A model generated the notes under the pieces. The model saw only the letters and a program-made list of their open reading frames with translations, did no database searches and had not been told where the DNA came from. 64,000 nt of DNA. It comes from Rhodocyclaceae bacterium (GTDB lineage: Bacteria; Pseudomonadota; Gammaproteobacteria; Burkholderiales; Rhodocyclaceae). The DNA is taken from assembly GCA_018262775.1 (NCBI GenBank), contig JADFDU010000003.1, forward strand, positions 21,628-85,627. Direction: 5' to 3'. Position 1 is the stretch's first letter, and the number at the start of each line of letters is the position of its first letter. Positions 54,662-63,421 of the stretch are shown piece by piece. Both the position numbers and the translations under genes were made by a program.

Positions 54662-55380
54662 GCCTTCTACAAGTCAATGGCCTGAGAAAGAAATACAAGT
54701 CGCGCACCGTCGTCAAGGACGTTTCCTTCGAGGTGAAGAGCGGCGAGGTGGTCGGCCTGCTCGGCCCCAATGGCGCCGGCAAGACGACCTGCTTCTACAT
54801 GATCGTCGGCCTCGTCGGCGTGGACGGCGGCGAGATCAGCATCGACGGCGAAGTGTTGACGCACATGCCGATTCATCGCCGCGCACGGCTCGGCCTGTCT
54901 TACCTGCCGCAGGAAATCTCGGTGTTCCGCAAGCTTAACGTGGCGGAAAACATCCGCGCCGTGCTCGAGCTGCAGTCGTTCACCGATGAACAGATCGAGC
55001 AGCGGCTGGAGGAACTGCTCACCGAGCTGCACATCGGCCACCTGCGCGACAATACCGCCATCTCGCTGTCCGGCGGCGAGCGGCGCCGCGTGGAGATCTG
55101 CCGGGCGCTGGCCACCAGCCCACGTTTCATCCTGCTCGACGAACCTTTCGCCGGCGTCGACCCAATCGCCGTGCTCGACATCCAGAAAATCATCCGCTTC
55201 CTCAAGGAGCGCGGCATCGGCGTGCTCATCACCGACCACAACGTGCGCGAGACGCTGGGCATCTGCGACCATGCCTATATCATCAACGAGGGCGAGGTGC
55301 TGGCGGCCGGCAAGCCGGAGGATATTGTCTATAATGAAAACGTACGCAAGGTCTATCTGGGCGAACATTTCCGCCTCTAG
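54658..55380 (+). CDS. lptB: LPS export ABC ATPase
   Basis: 240 residues. Walker [17 protein letters not shown] (about 37), Q-loop [11 protein letters not shown], signature [11 protein letters not shown] (about 138), Walker [14 protein letters not shown] and H-loop [10 protein letters not shown] are all LptB-specific. It powers lipopolysaccharide extraction with LptFG. It lies upstream of rpoN as usual. Confidence 0.97.
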   Translation: MSLLQVNGLRKKYKSRTVVKDVSFEVKSGEVVGLLGPNGAGKTTCFYMIVGLVGVDGGEISIDGEVLTHMPIHRRARLGLSYLPQEISVFRKLNVAENIRAVLELQSFTDEQIEQRLEELLTELHIGHLRDNTAISLSGGERRRVEICRALATSPRFILLDEPFAGVDPIAVLDIQKIIRFLKERGIGVLITDHNVRETLGICDHAYIINEGEVLAAGKPEDIVYNENVRKVYLGEHFRL

Positions 55381-55419
55381 AGAACGGCTTGGGCTTATGC
55401 TGGCTCCCCCAGTCTGTCG

Positions 55420-56841
55420 ATGAAACAAACCCTTCAGCTCAAGCTCTCGCAGCATCTCGCCCTGACGCCGCAACTGCAGCAGTCGATTCGGCTGTTGCAG
55501 CTGTCTACGCTTGAACTCAACCAGGAAATCGACACCTTCCTGCAGGACAATCCCCTGCTCGAACGCGAGGACGAGCCGACGCCCGAAGCGGCGGTCTACT
55601 CGGCCTCCGGCGACGCGCTGCGGGCCCCCGCCGAATCGAGCGACGACGCAGTGCCCGAACCCAATTTCGGCGACAGCAGCCCCGCCGACTGGCTCGGCGA
55701 GGGCGGCAGTTCCGCCTCACGCGACGAGCGCAACGACGACGAACCTTCCTACGCCGAGATACAGGCCGCGGCGACCTCGCTGCGCGACCACCTCGGCACG
55801 CAGCTGGCGATGATGCCGCTGTCCGAGCGCGACCGCAGTCTGGTGCGGCTGCTGATCGAGGCCCTCGACGACGACGGCTACCTTGCACAGGACCTCGATG
55901 AACTGGTCGACATGCTGCCGGCCGAACTGGAAGTCGACATCGACGATCTGCAGATCGCCCTGAAACACCTGCAGAACTTCGATCCGTCCGGTATCGGCGC
56001 GCGCAGCGCCTCGGAGTGTCTGGCGCTGCAGTTGGCCAACCTGCCCGCGTCGAAGACCTGCGACCTGGCACTGAAAATCGTGCGCAACCACCTCGACCAG
56101 CTTGCCGCGCGCGATTACGTGAGATTGCGCAAGGCAGTTGCCTGCAGCGAGGACGAGCTGCGCGAGGCCCAGGCGCTGATCCGCTCGCTCAACCCGCGCC
56201 CCGGCGCGCAGTATTCACAGGTCGAAACACGCTATGTCATTCCCGATGTGGTCGTGCGCAAGGTCCGCGGCCAGTGGACCGCCTCGCTCAATACCGAGGC
56301 GATGCCGCGCTTGCGCATCAACCGCCTCTACGCGGACATCCTCCGCGGGCAGCGCGGCTCGGGCCTCGCCAGCCAGCTGCAGGAGGCCAAGTGGCTGATC
56401 AAGAACGTGCAGCAGCGCTTCGAGACGATCCAGCGCGTCTCGCAGGCGATCGTGGAGCGGCAGCGGCAGTTCTTCGAGCACGGCGATGTGGCGATGCGTC
56501 CGCTCACCCTGCGTGAAATCGCCGACCAGCTCAGCCTGCACGAATCGACCATCTCGCGCGTGACGACGCAGAAATACATGGCCTCGCCGCGCGGCGTGTA
56601 TGAGTTGAAATATTTCTTCGGCAGCCACGTCGCCACCGAAACCGGCGGCGCAGCTTCCTCGACAGCCATCCGCGCACTCATCAAGCAGCTGGTGGGTGCC
56701 GAGGATGGCAAGAAGCCCCTCTCCGACGCCCAGTTGGCCGAGATCCTCGGCCAGCAGGGCATCATGGTGGCGCGGCGCACTGTCGCCAAGTACCGGGAGG
56801 CGCTGAATATCCCGCCGGTCAGCATGAGGAAGTCGATTTAA
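55420..56841 (+). CDS. rpoN: RNA polymerase sigma-54 factor
   Basis: 473 residues. Region I is Gln/Leu-rich ([24 protein letters not shown]). The core-binding region and HTH follow, and the RpoN box is [13 protein letters not shown] (about 450). It is needed for promoters such as that of the phenol operon in this window. Confidence 0.97.
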   Translation: MKQTLQLKLSQHLALTPQLQQSIRLLQLSTLELNQEIDTFLQDNPLLEREDEPTPEAAVYSASGDALRAPAESSDDAVPEPNFGDSSPADWLGEGGSSASRDERNDDEPSYAEIQAAATSLRDHLGTQLAMMPLSERDRSLVRLLIEALDDDGYLAQDLDELVDMLPAELEVDIDDLQIALKHLQNFDPSGIGARSASECLALQLANLPASKTCDLALKIVRNHLDQLAARDYVRLRKAVACSEDELREAQALIRSLNPRPGAQYSQVETRYVIPDVVVRKVRGQWTASLNTEAMPRLRINRLYADILRGQRGSGLASQLQEAKWLIKNVQQRFETIQRVSQAIVERQRQFFEHGDVAMRPLTLREIADQLSLHESTISRVTTQKYMASPRGVYELKYFFGSHVATETGGAASSTAIRALIKQLVGAEDGKKPLSDAQLAEILGQQGIMVARRTVAKYREALNIPPVSMRKSI

Positions 56842-56920
56842 GGGCCGCCATTCATTCATCCGTTTTATCCCAAGGACCGTGACGCCCGCCGTAACGGTTC
56901 CCACTTGCCAAGGAGTCAAC

Positions 56921-57241
56921 ATGAACCTCAACATCACCGGACATCACCTCGAAGTCACGCCGGCCATCCACGACTACGTCACCAGCAAGCTCGACCGCGT
57001 CATCCGGCACTTCGATCACGTCACCGCGGTGCACGTGATCCTGTCGGTGGAAAAGCTGCGGCAGAAAGCGGAAGTGACCGTGCATGTGAGCGGCAAGGAC
57101 ATCTTCGTCGAAGCCGAGGACGAGAACCTGTATGCCAGCATCGACGCCCTGGCGGACAAGCTTGACCGCCAGGTGCTCAAGCACAAGGAAAAGAAGAAGG
57201 ATCATGCCCACGAGGCACTCAAGCGGCAGCCCATCGAATAG
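56921..57241 (+). CDS. hpf: Ribosome hibernation-promoting factor (short form)
   Basis: 106 residues from ATG 56921 (AAGGAG upstream). It begins MNLNITGHHLEVTPAIHDYV and has KLDRVIRHFD and EAEDENLYASIDALADKLDRQ. The short HPF/YfiA type inhibits translation in stationary phase. It lies 79 bp after rpoN. Confidence 0.95.
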   Translation: MNLNITGHHLEVTPAIHDYVTSKLDRVIRHFDHVTAVHVILSVEKLRQKAEVTVHVSGKDIFVEAEDENLYASIDALADKLDRQVLKHKEKKKDHAHEALKRQPIE

Positions 57242-57256
57242 GCCTGGATAGGCCTC

Positions 57257-57284
57257 GCCCCTCAAGGGGCTTTCCCGGTATAAT
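57257..57284 (+). terminator. Terminator after hpf, followed by a TATAAT box
   Basis: GCCCC-TCAA-GGGGC then TTT (57257-57273) lies 15 bp after the hpf stop. A perfect -10 hexamer TATAAT follows at 57279-57284 and may serve ptsN; no -35 is evident. Confidence 0.55.
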
Positions 57285-57385
57285 TCGCCGCTTGGCCTGG
57301 GAAAGCCCCACAGATACACCAGAGACACCTCTCCAAGCTTTTTCGCCTGCACGTTTCCGCACCCATCTGCCGTGGCCGTAACGTC

Positions 57386-57871
57386 ATGAATCTGATTGCC
57401 AAGCTCCTGCCCCTTTCCAATGTCCAGATCGATCTCGATGCCAGCAGCAAGAAGCGCGTCTTCGAGCAGTCGGGGATCATGTTCGAGAACAATCAGGGCA
57501 TTGCCCGCAGCACGGTGTTCGACAGCCTGTTCGCGCGGGAAAAACTCGGCTCGACCGGGCTCGGCCAGGGCGTGGCCATTCCGCACGGCCGCATCAAGGG
57601 CCTGAAGGAAGCAGTCGGCGCCTTCCTGCGCCTGGCCGCACCGGTGCAGTTCGACGCGCCCGACGGCAAGCCGGTGAGCCTGCTGTTCGTGCTGCTGGTG
57701 CCCGAGCAGGCCACCGAGCAGCATCTACAGATTCTCTCGGAACTGGCGCAGATGTTCTCCGATCGCGTCTTCCGCGAGAAACTGGCCACGGCCGCGGACG
57801 CCGCCGCCATTCACGCACTGTTCATCGGCTGGGAATCCCATGCGGCAGGCGAGCGTCGCGCAGCTGTTTGA
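57386..57871 (+). CDS. ptsN: PTS IIA-like nitrogen-regulatory protein PtsN
   Basis: 161 residues. The phospho-histidine site is GVAIPHGRIKGL (His near 72). Flanking conserved parts are FDSLFAREKLGSTGLGQG and LVPEQATEQHLQILSELAQMF. It is part of the nitrogen PTS, which senses nitrogen and potassium status, and is typically next to rpoN. It overlaps hprK by 32 bp. Confidence 0.94.
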   Translation: MNLIAKLLPLSNVQIDLDASSKKRVFEQSGIMFENNQGIARSTVFDSLFAREKLGSTGLGQGVAIPHGRIKGLKEAVGAFLRLAAPVQFDAPDGKPVSLLFVLLVPEQATEQHLQILSELAQMFSDRVFREKLATAADAAAIHALFIGWESHAAGERRAAV

Positions 57872-58787
57872 GTACCACCGGGAACGGCTGCAGCTGCTGC
57901 GGGTAGGCGGCAATCTCGACGCGCTCATCGCCGTCAATCACGATTACGCGTCCCCTGCGGACCTGATCGGGCATCTCAACCTGATTCACCCGGACCGCAT
58001 CCAGGTCATCGGCGCGCCAGAGATCAACTGGGCGGCCAAGCAGCATGCGGTGCGCGTCTCCCGCCACATGGATGAGATCATCGCCGCCAAGCCGCCGGCC
58101 GTCATCGTCGCCGACGGCTGTGCGGTTCCCGCCAGCGTGCGGGAAGCCTGCGAAAAAGCGGACACCGCACTCTTTTCGACGCCGCAGACGGCCGCCACCG
58201 TCATCGACCTGCTGCGCATCTGGCTGTCACGCGGCTTTGCCGAGACCACCGAGTTGCATGCCGTCATGATGGACGTGCTCGGCATGGGCGTGCTCATCAC
58301 CGGCGATTCGGGCGTGGGAAAAAGCGAACTGGCGCTGGAACTCATCTCGCGCGGCCACGGCATGGTCGCCGACGACATCGTCGAGATCGCCCGCATCGCC
58401 CCCAATACCCTTGAAGCCCGCTGCCCACCGATGCTGCGAGACTTCCTCGAAGTGCGCGGCCTCGGCGTGCTCAACATCCGCACCGTCTTCGGCGAAACCG
58501 CCTGCCGGCGCAAGATCAAGCTGAAGCTGGTGGTGAACCTGATGCGCCCGCAGAAGGGCACCGTGGAGATCGACCGCCTGCCGCTGGGCGCCGAAACGCA
58601 TGAAATCCTCGGTGTGCCGGTGCGCAAGGTCAACATTCCCGTGGCGGCCGGCCGCAACCTGGCGGTACTGCTGGAAGCCGCCGTGCGCTCGACCATCCTG
58701 CTGCTGCGCGGCATCGACAGCACCCAGGAGTTCGTCGAGCGGCACAAGCAGGCGATGGACGAGGACGGCGAAGGCAGCGTCAACTAA
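57840..58787 (+). CDS. hprK: HPr kinase/phosphorylase
   Basis: 315 residues. Walker A GDSGVGKSELALELI (about 156), the HPrK signature LEVRGLGVLNIRTVFGE (about 203) and PVRKVNIPVAAGRNLAVLLEAAV (about 257). It phosphorylates HPr on Ser in response to metabolites. The ptsN-hprK pair is standard in betaproteobacteria. Confidence 0.95.
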   Translation: MRQASVAQLFEYHRERLQLLRVGGNLDALIAVNHDYASPADLIGHLNLIHPDRIQVIGAPEINWAAKQHAVRVSRHMDEIIAAKPPAVIVADGCAVPASVREACEKADTALFSTPQTAATVIDLLRIWLSRGFAETTELHAVMMDVLGMGVLITGDSGVGKSELALELISRGHGMVADDIVEIARIAPNTLEARCPPMLRDFLEVRGLGVLNIRTVFGETACRRKIKLKLVVNLMRPQKGTVEIDRLPLGAETHEILGVPVRKVNIPVAAGRNLAVLLEAAVRSTILLLRGIDSTQEFVERHKQAMDEDGEGSVN

Positions 58788-58876
58788 GCCGACGTTCATT
58801 CGTTCTTCATATCGCGGCCCGTCTGGCGGGAATTGCCTGGGATTGTGGCCGCGACCCTTCCAATCTAGGAGAACGC

Positions 58877-59248
58877 ATGATGAATAAACTGATTCTGGCC
58901 GCCGCCGCGACCCTGCTGGCTGCCAATCTTGCCCTGGCGCAGACCGCCGCACCGGCCACCCCCAACAAGAAGCCCGCTGCCACCGCCAGCGCCAAGAAGG
59001 CGCCGTCCGCAAAGCAGATCAAGCAACAGGAACGCATGAAATCCTGCAACAAGGATGCCGGCGACAAGAAACTCAAGGGCGATACGCGCAAGAAATTCAT
59101 GAAGGAATGCCTCAAGGCCGACAAACCGGCCGAAGCCGTCCAGCCGGCCATGGCCGCTCCTGCCGCCGCTCCTGCCGCCGCTCCTGCCGCCGCTCCTGCC
59201 GCCGCTCCTGCCGCCGCTCCTGCCGCCAAGCCCGCCGGCAAAAAATAG
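58877..59248 (+). CDS. PsiF-repeat exported protein with Ala/Pro tandem tail
   Basis: 123 residues with a clear signal peptide (MNKLILAAAATLLAANLALAQ). A PsiF-type repeat follows (KQQERMKSCNKDAGDKKLKGDTRKKFMKECLK segment, about 48-80, two conserved cysteines). The C-terminus is a 12-bp tandem repeat coding Ala-Ala-Pro-Ala units. PsiF was named as phosphate-starvation inducible; its function is unknown. Confidence 0.85.
   Translation: MMNKLILAAAATLLAANLALAQTAAPATPNKKPAATASAKKAPSAKQIKQQERMKSCNKDAGDKKLKGDTRKKFMKECLKADKPAEAVQPAMAAPAAAPAAAPAAAPAAAPAAAPAAKPAGKK
59155..59226 (+). repeat. Tandem repeat, six 12-bp units
   Basis: Six perfect copies of GCTCCTGCCGCC in frame at the end of the PsiF-like gene. 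Slippage would change tail length in steps of four residues. Confidence 0.95.
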
Positions 59249-59262
59249 GCGACTGCCGACGA

Positions 59263-59310
59263 AAGCCCCCGTCCAGCCGCCCGGCGCGGTTGTACGGGGG
59301 CTTGTTTTTT
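59263..59310 (+). terminator. Rho-independent terminator after the PsiF-like gene
   Basis: AAGCCCCCGT (59263-59272) pairs with ACGGGGGCTT (59294-59303), followed by GTTTTTT. Confidence 0.88.
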
Positions 59311-59347
59311 GCCACAATCGTTCCCCTTGCATCAATCCGCCCTCGCC

Positions 59348-60010
59348 ATGCCTGCACCGACAACTACATTGCGACTGCTCGCCGTCTTCCTCGGACTGAC
59401 TTTCAGCGCCGGCCAGGCCGGGGCCTTCAAGTTCTCCGAAGAAGAGGAAAAAGCCAAGGGCGACGACCAGGCCCGCGCCCAGCGCATCGGCCAGCTCGTA
59501 TCGGCGCCCTGCAAGCAGCAACTGAAGAACAAGAAGATCATGCTGGTGATCGCCGAACGCACGGCGAACGGCTACAACACCACGCAAAGCCGCTACGGCC
59601 CGCACTTCCAGGCCATCAACCTGCGCCTGCGCGCGCTCGGCCTGAAGACCTACACGCAAGAGGAGATCCGCGCACAGATCGCCCAGGCGGAAATCGAAGC
59701 GCATTTCCGCAACGACCCGGATGCCGCCATCAACGCCTCGAAAAAGCTCGGCGCCAGCTTCATCCTGCGCGGCCTCATCACCACCCAGACCGGCATCAAC
59801 CCGGTGCTGAAGATCAACGAGGTTGCCGTGCACATGGGCTTCACCCTTGTCTCGGCCGGCGGCAGGACGATTTCCAGCGTCGCCGCGAAGGACGAGTCCT
59901 ATTCCGGCACCGACATGCTTGGCATGGCGCTCACCCTGGTCAACGAGCAGGCCGACGAAGTGGTGGCCCGGCTCTACAACGACTACTGCCGCAGCGCCGG
60001 CGCAAAATAA
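59348..60010 (+). CDS. Exported CsgG/LPP20-like envelope protein
   Basis: 220 residues from ATG 59348. A signal peptide (about 1-29, with LAVFLGLTFSAGQAGA) is followed by a globular domain with KIMLVIAERTANGY, ALGLKTYTQEEIR and GASFILRGLITTQTG, reminiscent of CsgG-related periplasmic folds. Function unknown. A bipartite motif copy encodes part of the signal peptide. It is 16 bp upstream of the CsgG-like gene and probably acts with it. Confidence 0.6.
   Translation: MPAPTTTLRLLAVFLGLTFSAGQAGAFKFSEEEEKAKGDDQARAQRIGQLVSAPCKQQLKNKKIMLVIAERTANGYNTTQSRYGPHFQAINLRLRALGLKTYTQEEIRAQIAQAEIEAHFRNDPDAAINASKKLGASFILRGLITTQTGINPVLKINEVAVHMGFTLVSAGGRTISSVAAKDESYSGTDMLGMALTLVNEQADEVVARLYNDYCRSAGAK
59380..59403 (-). 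repeat. Bipartite motif copy 16
   Basis: AAAGTCAG, ten bases (TCCGAGGAAG), ACGGCG on the minus strand, antisense within the signal-peptide codons. Confidence 0.88.
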
Positions 60011-60026
60011 TCAAACAGGAGAAGAC

Positions 60027-60824
60027 ATGTACCCATCGATCCGCATCCTCTGCCTCGCGCTGCTCGCGGCATCCGCGTCCGCCCTTGCCCAGCCCACCTT
60101 CGAAAGCCCCTCGCCGACGCAGGGCAGCAGCACCTCGCAGAAGGCCAACGAGATGGCCGACAAGGGCATGTACAAGCCGGTCGAGTATGCCAACGCCGCC
60201 AAGCCGGGTCCCGCGATCATCGTCATTCCCGGCGAGGTAAAGAGCAACAACGCCAACTTCGCGCAGAAGTTCGGCCCCAACAACATCGCCGATTTCGCCG
60301 AACTGGAACTCTCCAAGGCCAACTTCAAGGTGCTGGAGCGATCGAACCTGGGTCCCCTGCTGCAGGAATTCCAGCTCGCCTACAACCTGGGCGATCCGCA
60401 GGGGGCGCGCAAGTACCTGCAGAAGGGCAAGATGAAGACGACCAAATGGGTGATGAAGTTCGACATCCTCAAGGCCGAGCAGGTGGCGCAGGCACAGTCC
60501 GGCTTCAGCGGGCGCCCGATCGGCGCACTGATCGGCATCTTCGGCGGCGGCCGCGGCGCCGCTGCCGGCGACGTCGTCGTCAGCTCGGTGGAAACAGGCG
60601 AATCCACCGGCGTGTGGATCATCGGCATGCGCTGGAAGATCATCGATGCCAACACCACCGAGCAGGTCGCCACCGGCTACACCGAGGAAAAAATGGAACT
60701 GGGCGCAAAATCCACCTCTGTCATGGGGTTCTCTGGCGGCGAATCAGGCGGGCTGACGCTGGACGGCATGGTGCAGCGCCTGGTGCAGAAGAACGTCTGG
60801 GAAATCGATTCCAAGTACAAGTAA
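60027..60824 (+). CDS. CsgG-family exported protein
   Basis: 265 residues from ATG 60027 (CAGGAG upstream). The signal peptide ends SALAQ (about 22). The CsgG-like fold shows as AIIVIPGEVKSNN, LELSKANFKVLERSNLGPLLQEF (about 95) and VWIIGMRWKIIDANTTEQVATGYTEEK (about 195). CsgG-type proteins are outer-membrane pores or periplasmic adaptors. There is no lipobox cysteine, so it is probably periplasmic. It lies upstream of the kinase gene. Confidence 0.75.
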   Translation: MYPSIRILCLALLAASASALAQPTFESPSPTQGSSTSQKANEMADKGMYKPVEYANAAKPGPAIIVIPGEVKSNNANFAQKFGPNNIADFAELELSKANFKVLERSNLGPLLQEFQLAYNLGDPQGARKYLQKGKMKTTKWVMKFDILKAEQVAQAQSGFSGRPIGALIGIFGGGRGAAAGDVVVSSVETGESTGVWIIGMRWKIIDANTTEQVATGYTEEKMELGAKSTSVMGFSGGESGGLTLDGMVQRLVQKNVWEIDSKYK

Positions 60825-60840
60825 GCACCTTCCCCCCCAC

Positions 60841-60861
60841 CCCCCTTCCCGGGGAAGGGGG
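60841..60861. repeat. C/G palindrome between the CsgG-like and kinase genes
   Basis: Arms CCCCCTTCCC and GGGAAGGGGG (with one extra G). Its right flank (TGATGGTTGTTCGCGGGC) is the inverse of the flank at 38908-38927. Further G/C dyads (CCCCGCC-TT-GGGGCGG, about 60904) follow. Confidence 0.8.
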
Positions 60862-60973
60862 TGATGGTTGTTCGCGGGCCATGACCCGCTCCATGTGTTG
60901 AAGGCCCCGCCTTGGGGCGGCCCGGTGGCGGGGGGCCACACCCCGTCCGATGCAAGTTAAGGGAGCAGCCGAC

Positions 60974-63382
60974 ATGACAGAACCGAAGAAGCTCGGCAAG
61001 TACGAGATCCGCCGTGAGCTCGGCCAGGGCGCGATGGGCGTTGTCTACGAGGGCTTCGATCCGATGATCGCCCGCCGTGTAGCGCTGAAAACCGTGCGCC
61101 GCGACCAGCTCGACCGCATCGAGGTCGAGGAGATCCTCGCCCGCTTCAAACGGGAGGCACAGGCCGCAGGGCGCCTCACCCATCCCAACATCGTCGGCAT
61201 CTACGAGTACGGCGAGGAACCCGCTCCCGCCGGCGACACGGCAGGCGGCACGGCCTTCATCGCCATGGAATTCGTCGAGGGCCGCGAGCTGAAGGACTAT
61301 TTCGACACCGAAGAGCGCTTCCCCATGGCGGAGATCGTGCGCATCATGGGCCAGCTGCTCGATGCGCTCGACTACTCCCACAAGAACGGCGTCGTGCACC
61401 GCGACATCAAGCCGGCCAATATCATCCTGCTGCAGGACGGCACCGTGAAGGTGGCCGACTTCGGCATCGCCCGCATCGAATCCTCCAACCTGACGCAGGC
61501 TGGCTCGGTGCTCGGCACGCCCAGCTACATGTCGCCCGAACAGTTCATGGGCCAGACCGTCGACGGCCGCTCCGATCTTTTTTCAGCCGGCGTCATCCTC
61601 TACCAGTTCCTCACCGGCGAAAAACCCTTCACCGGCGCGCTCACCACCATCATGCACAAGGTGCTGAAGGAAGAGCCGGCAGCGCCCTCCGAGCTCAATG
61701 TGCAGGTGCCGCGCCCCCTGGACGCGCTGATGCGCAAGGCGCTGGCGAAGCGCCCCGACGAACGCTTCCAGAACGGCCGCGAATTCGCCATCGCCCTGAA
61801 GATGGCGGCGACCGGCCAGGCCGTCCCGGGCGACGGCGACGCCACGTTGGTCAACAATGCCGACGCCACTCTGGCGCATGCGGCGGACAAGACCCTCGCC
61901 CCGACGCGGCCCACACCTTCTTCTACCCCTGTCACCCCTGCCGCCGCCCCAGCCGCGCCGCCGCCCGCCACGCCTGCGCGATCGGGAAAGTCATCGCAAG
62001 GCCTCGCCGTAGCCATCGTCGGCGGCATTGCCGTCGTCGGCCTGGGCGCCGCGGCCTATGTCTTCATGGGCAAAGGTGGCGCACCACAACCCTCGGCAGC
62101 AACCTCACCGCAGGCGGCCGCACCCGCCGCGGTCACGGCACCCGTCGCCGCAGCGCCGGCCGCTGACAACGGCATCATGGTCATCAACGCCCTTGGCCTG
62201 GCCGACCCCTCGAACCCGCGCTACCAGCAAGACAAGGGCCTGCTGAATGCCGACCTGCGCGAGGACGCCAAGCGCCAGCTCGTCGAGAAGGCCCTCGGCC
62301 TCTATGTGGCGCAGGACTCGATCGCCAAGAACTACAGGCTGGTGCGGGACAAGCTGCTCGTCCACAGCGGCGACTTCATCCAGGCCGTCATCGAGGAACA
62401 GCCGCCGCAGCTCGGCAAGGACGGCCTCATGTCGCTGGCCACGCGCGCCACCGTCAAGGTACGCGAGGTGCAGAAATCGCTTAACCAGATGTCGCAGGAC
62501 GAACGTGTCGACTTCATCCGCAACAACGGCGACCCGAAGGTTTCCGTGGCCATCACCGCCCGCAGCGCCGAGGCCGATCCCGCTGCGCCGGCGCAGCGCT
62601 CGCCGCTCGCGGAAAACCTGCTCAAGGAGCGCATCCAGTCCTTCGGCTTCCGCATCTGGAACGACGAGGCGCCAAAGGACGCAAAGGACACAAAAGACAC
62701 CAAGGGCGGCGCGGACTTTGCCGTCACCGGCGAAGCGAAGTTCAAGAAACTGTCGGCCAAGCTCGCCGCCTCCGGCATCACCGTGGAGAAATTCGTCCTC
62801 ACCTCATGGACGGTCAAGGCCACCGACAAGAAGAGCGGCGAGGAAATCTACTACAACACGCAAATCCCGGAAAAGACCAGCTGGTCGACGGAGGACGAGG
62901 CCTTGCGCGACATCGGCAGGCTGATCGGCGAGGAGTTCTCCAAGGGCTTCTTCCTCGCCCACTTCAATTTTGTCGGCCAGAAGGTGCGCCTCAAGTTGCA
63001 GGGCCTGCCGAACAAGGACACAGCGCAGTTGCTGATGCATGAGCTGAACGGCCTGCGCAGCGTGCTGGCGGCGAAGCAGCTCTCCAGCAGCGCCGGCGAT
63101 GCGGTATTCGACCTCGACCTGTCTGGCGGCCTCACCAATCCGGCGGACATGGTGCAGGTGGCCGTCCTCGGACCGCTCAACCGCAAGCTCGGCAAACAGT
63201 GCTTCAACGTGGGCGGCGTCACCAGCGGCGAAATCGTCGCCGCCTTCGAGCCCGGCTGCAACGACCCCGCGGTCCTCTCCCGCCTCGCCACACTGCCGCC
63301 GGCGGCGCTCATCGAAGCGCCGCTGACACGCCGCGAAGCCGTGGTGAAGAATCCGGAAACGCTGAAGAAAATCAGTATTTAA
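60974..63382 (+). CDS. Transmembrane Ser/Thr protein kinase with FlgT/LPP20-like C-terminal region
   Basis: 802 residues from ATG 60974. The Hanks-type kinase (about 10-270) has the GQGAMG loop, Lys39 in VALKT, VVHRDIKPANII, VADFGIAR and GTPSYMSPEQ, so it should be active. After a Thr/Pro-rich linker comes one membrane helix (about 342-364). The extracytoplasmic part (about 395-800) contains DAKRQLVEKALGLYV with NYRLVRDKLLVHSGDFIQAVIEE, resembling the N-terminal FlgT/LPP20 fold. It probably senses an envelope signal linked to the two exported proteins upstream. Confidence 0.85.
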   Translation: MTEPKKLGKYEIRRELGQGAMGVVYEGFDPMIARRVALKTVRRDQLDRIEVEEILARFKREAQAAGRLTHPNIVGIYEYGEEPAPAGDTAGGTAFIAMEFVEGRELKDYFDTEERFPMAEIVRIMGQLLDALDYSHKNGVVHRDIKPANIILLQDGTVKVADFGIARIESSNLTQAGSVLGTPSYMSPEQFMGQTVDGRSDLFSAGVILYQFLTGEKPFTGALTTIMHKVLKEEPAAPSELNVQVPRPLDALMRKALAKRPDERFQNGREFAIALKMAATGQAVPGDGDATLVNNADATLAHAADKTLAPTRPTPSSTPVTPAAAPAAPPPATPARSGKSSQGLAVAIVGGIAVVGLGAAAYVFMGKGGAPQPSAATSPQAAAPAAVTAPVAAAPAADNGIMVINALGLADPSNPRYQQDKGLLNADLREDAKRQLVEKALGLYVAQDSIAKNYRLVRDKLLVHSGDFIQAVIEEQPPQLGKDGLMSLATRATVKVREVQKSLNQMSQDERVDFIRNNGDPKVSVAITARSAEADPAAPAQRSPLAENLLKERIQSFGFRIWNDEAPKDAKDTKDTKGGADFAVTGEAKFKKLSAKLAASGITVEKFVLTSWTVKATDKKSGEEIYYNTQIPEKTSWSTEDEALRDIGRLIGEEFSKGFFLAHFNFVGQKVRLKLQGLPNKDTAQLLMHELNGLRSVLAAKQLSSSAGDAVFDLDLSGGLTNPADMVQVAVLGPLNRKLGKQCFNVGGVTSGEIVAAFEPGCNDPAVLSRLATLPPAALIEAPLTRREAVVKNPETLKKISI

Positions 63383-63394
63383 AAGTACCAGATA

Positions 63395-63421
63395 GGGAGC
63401 GGCGGGCAGCTCACCGCTCCC
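63395..63421. terminator. Hairpin between convergent kinase and hlyD-type genes
   Basis: GGGAGCGG (63395-63402) and CCGCTCCC (63414-63421). It overlaps the last codons of the minus-strand gene and could serve both transcripts. Confidence 0.6.

Noticed and set aside
59155..59226. The 12-bp tandem array as a regulatory repeat
   Set aside because: It is fully in frame and encodes a low-complexity Ala/Pro tail, so coding slippage explains it.
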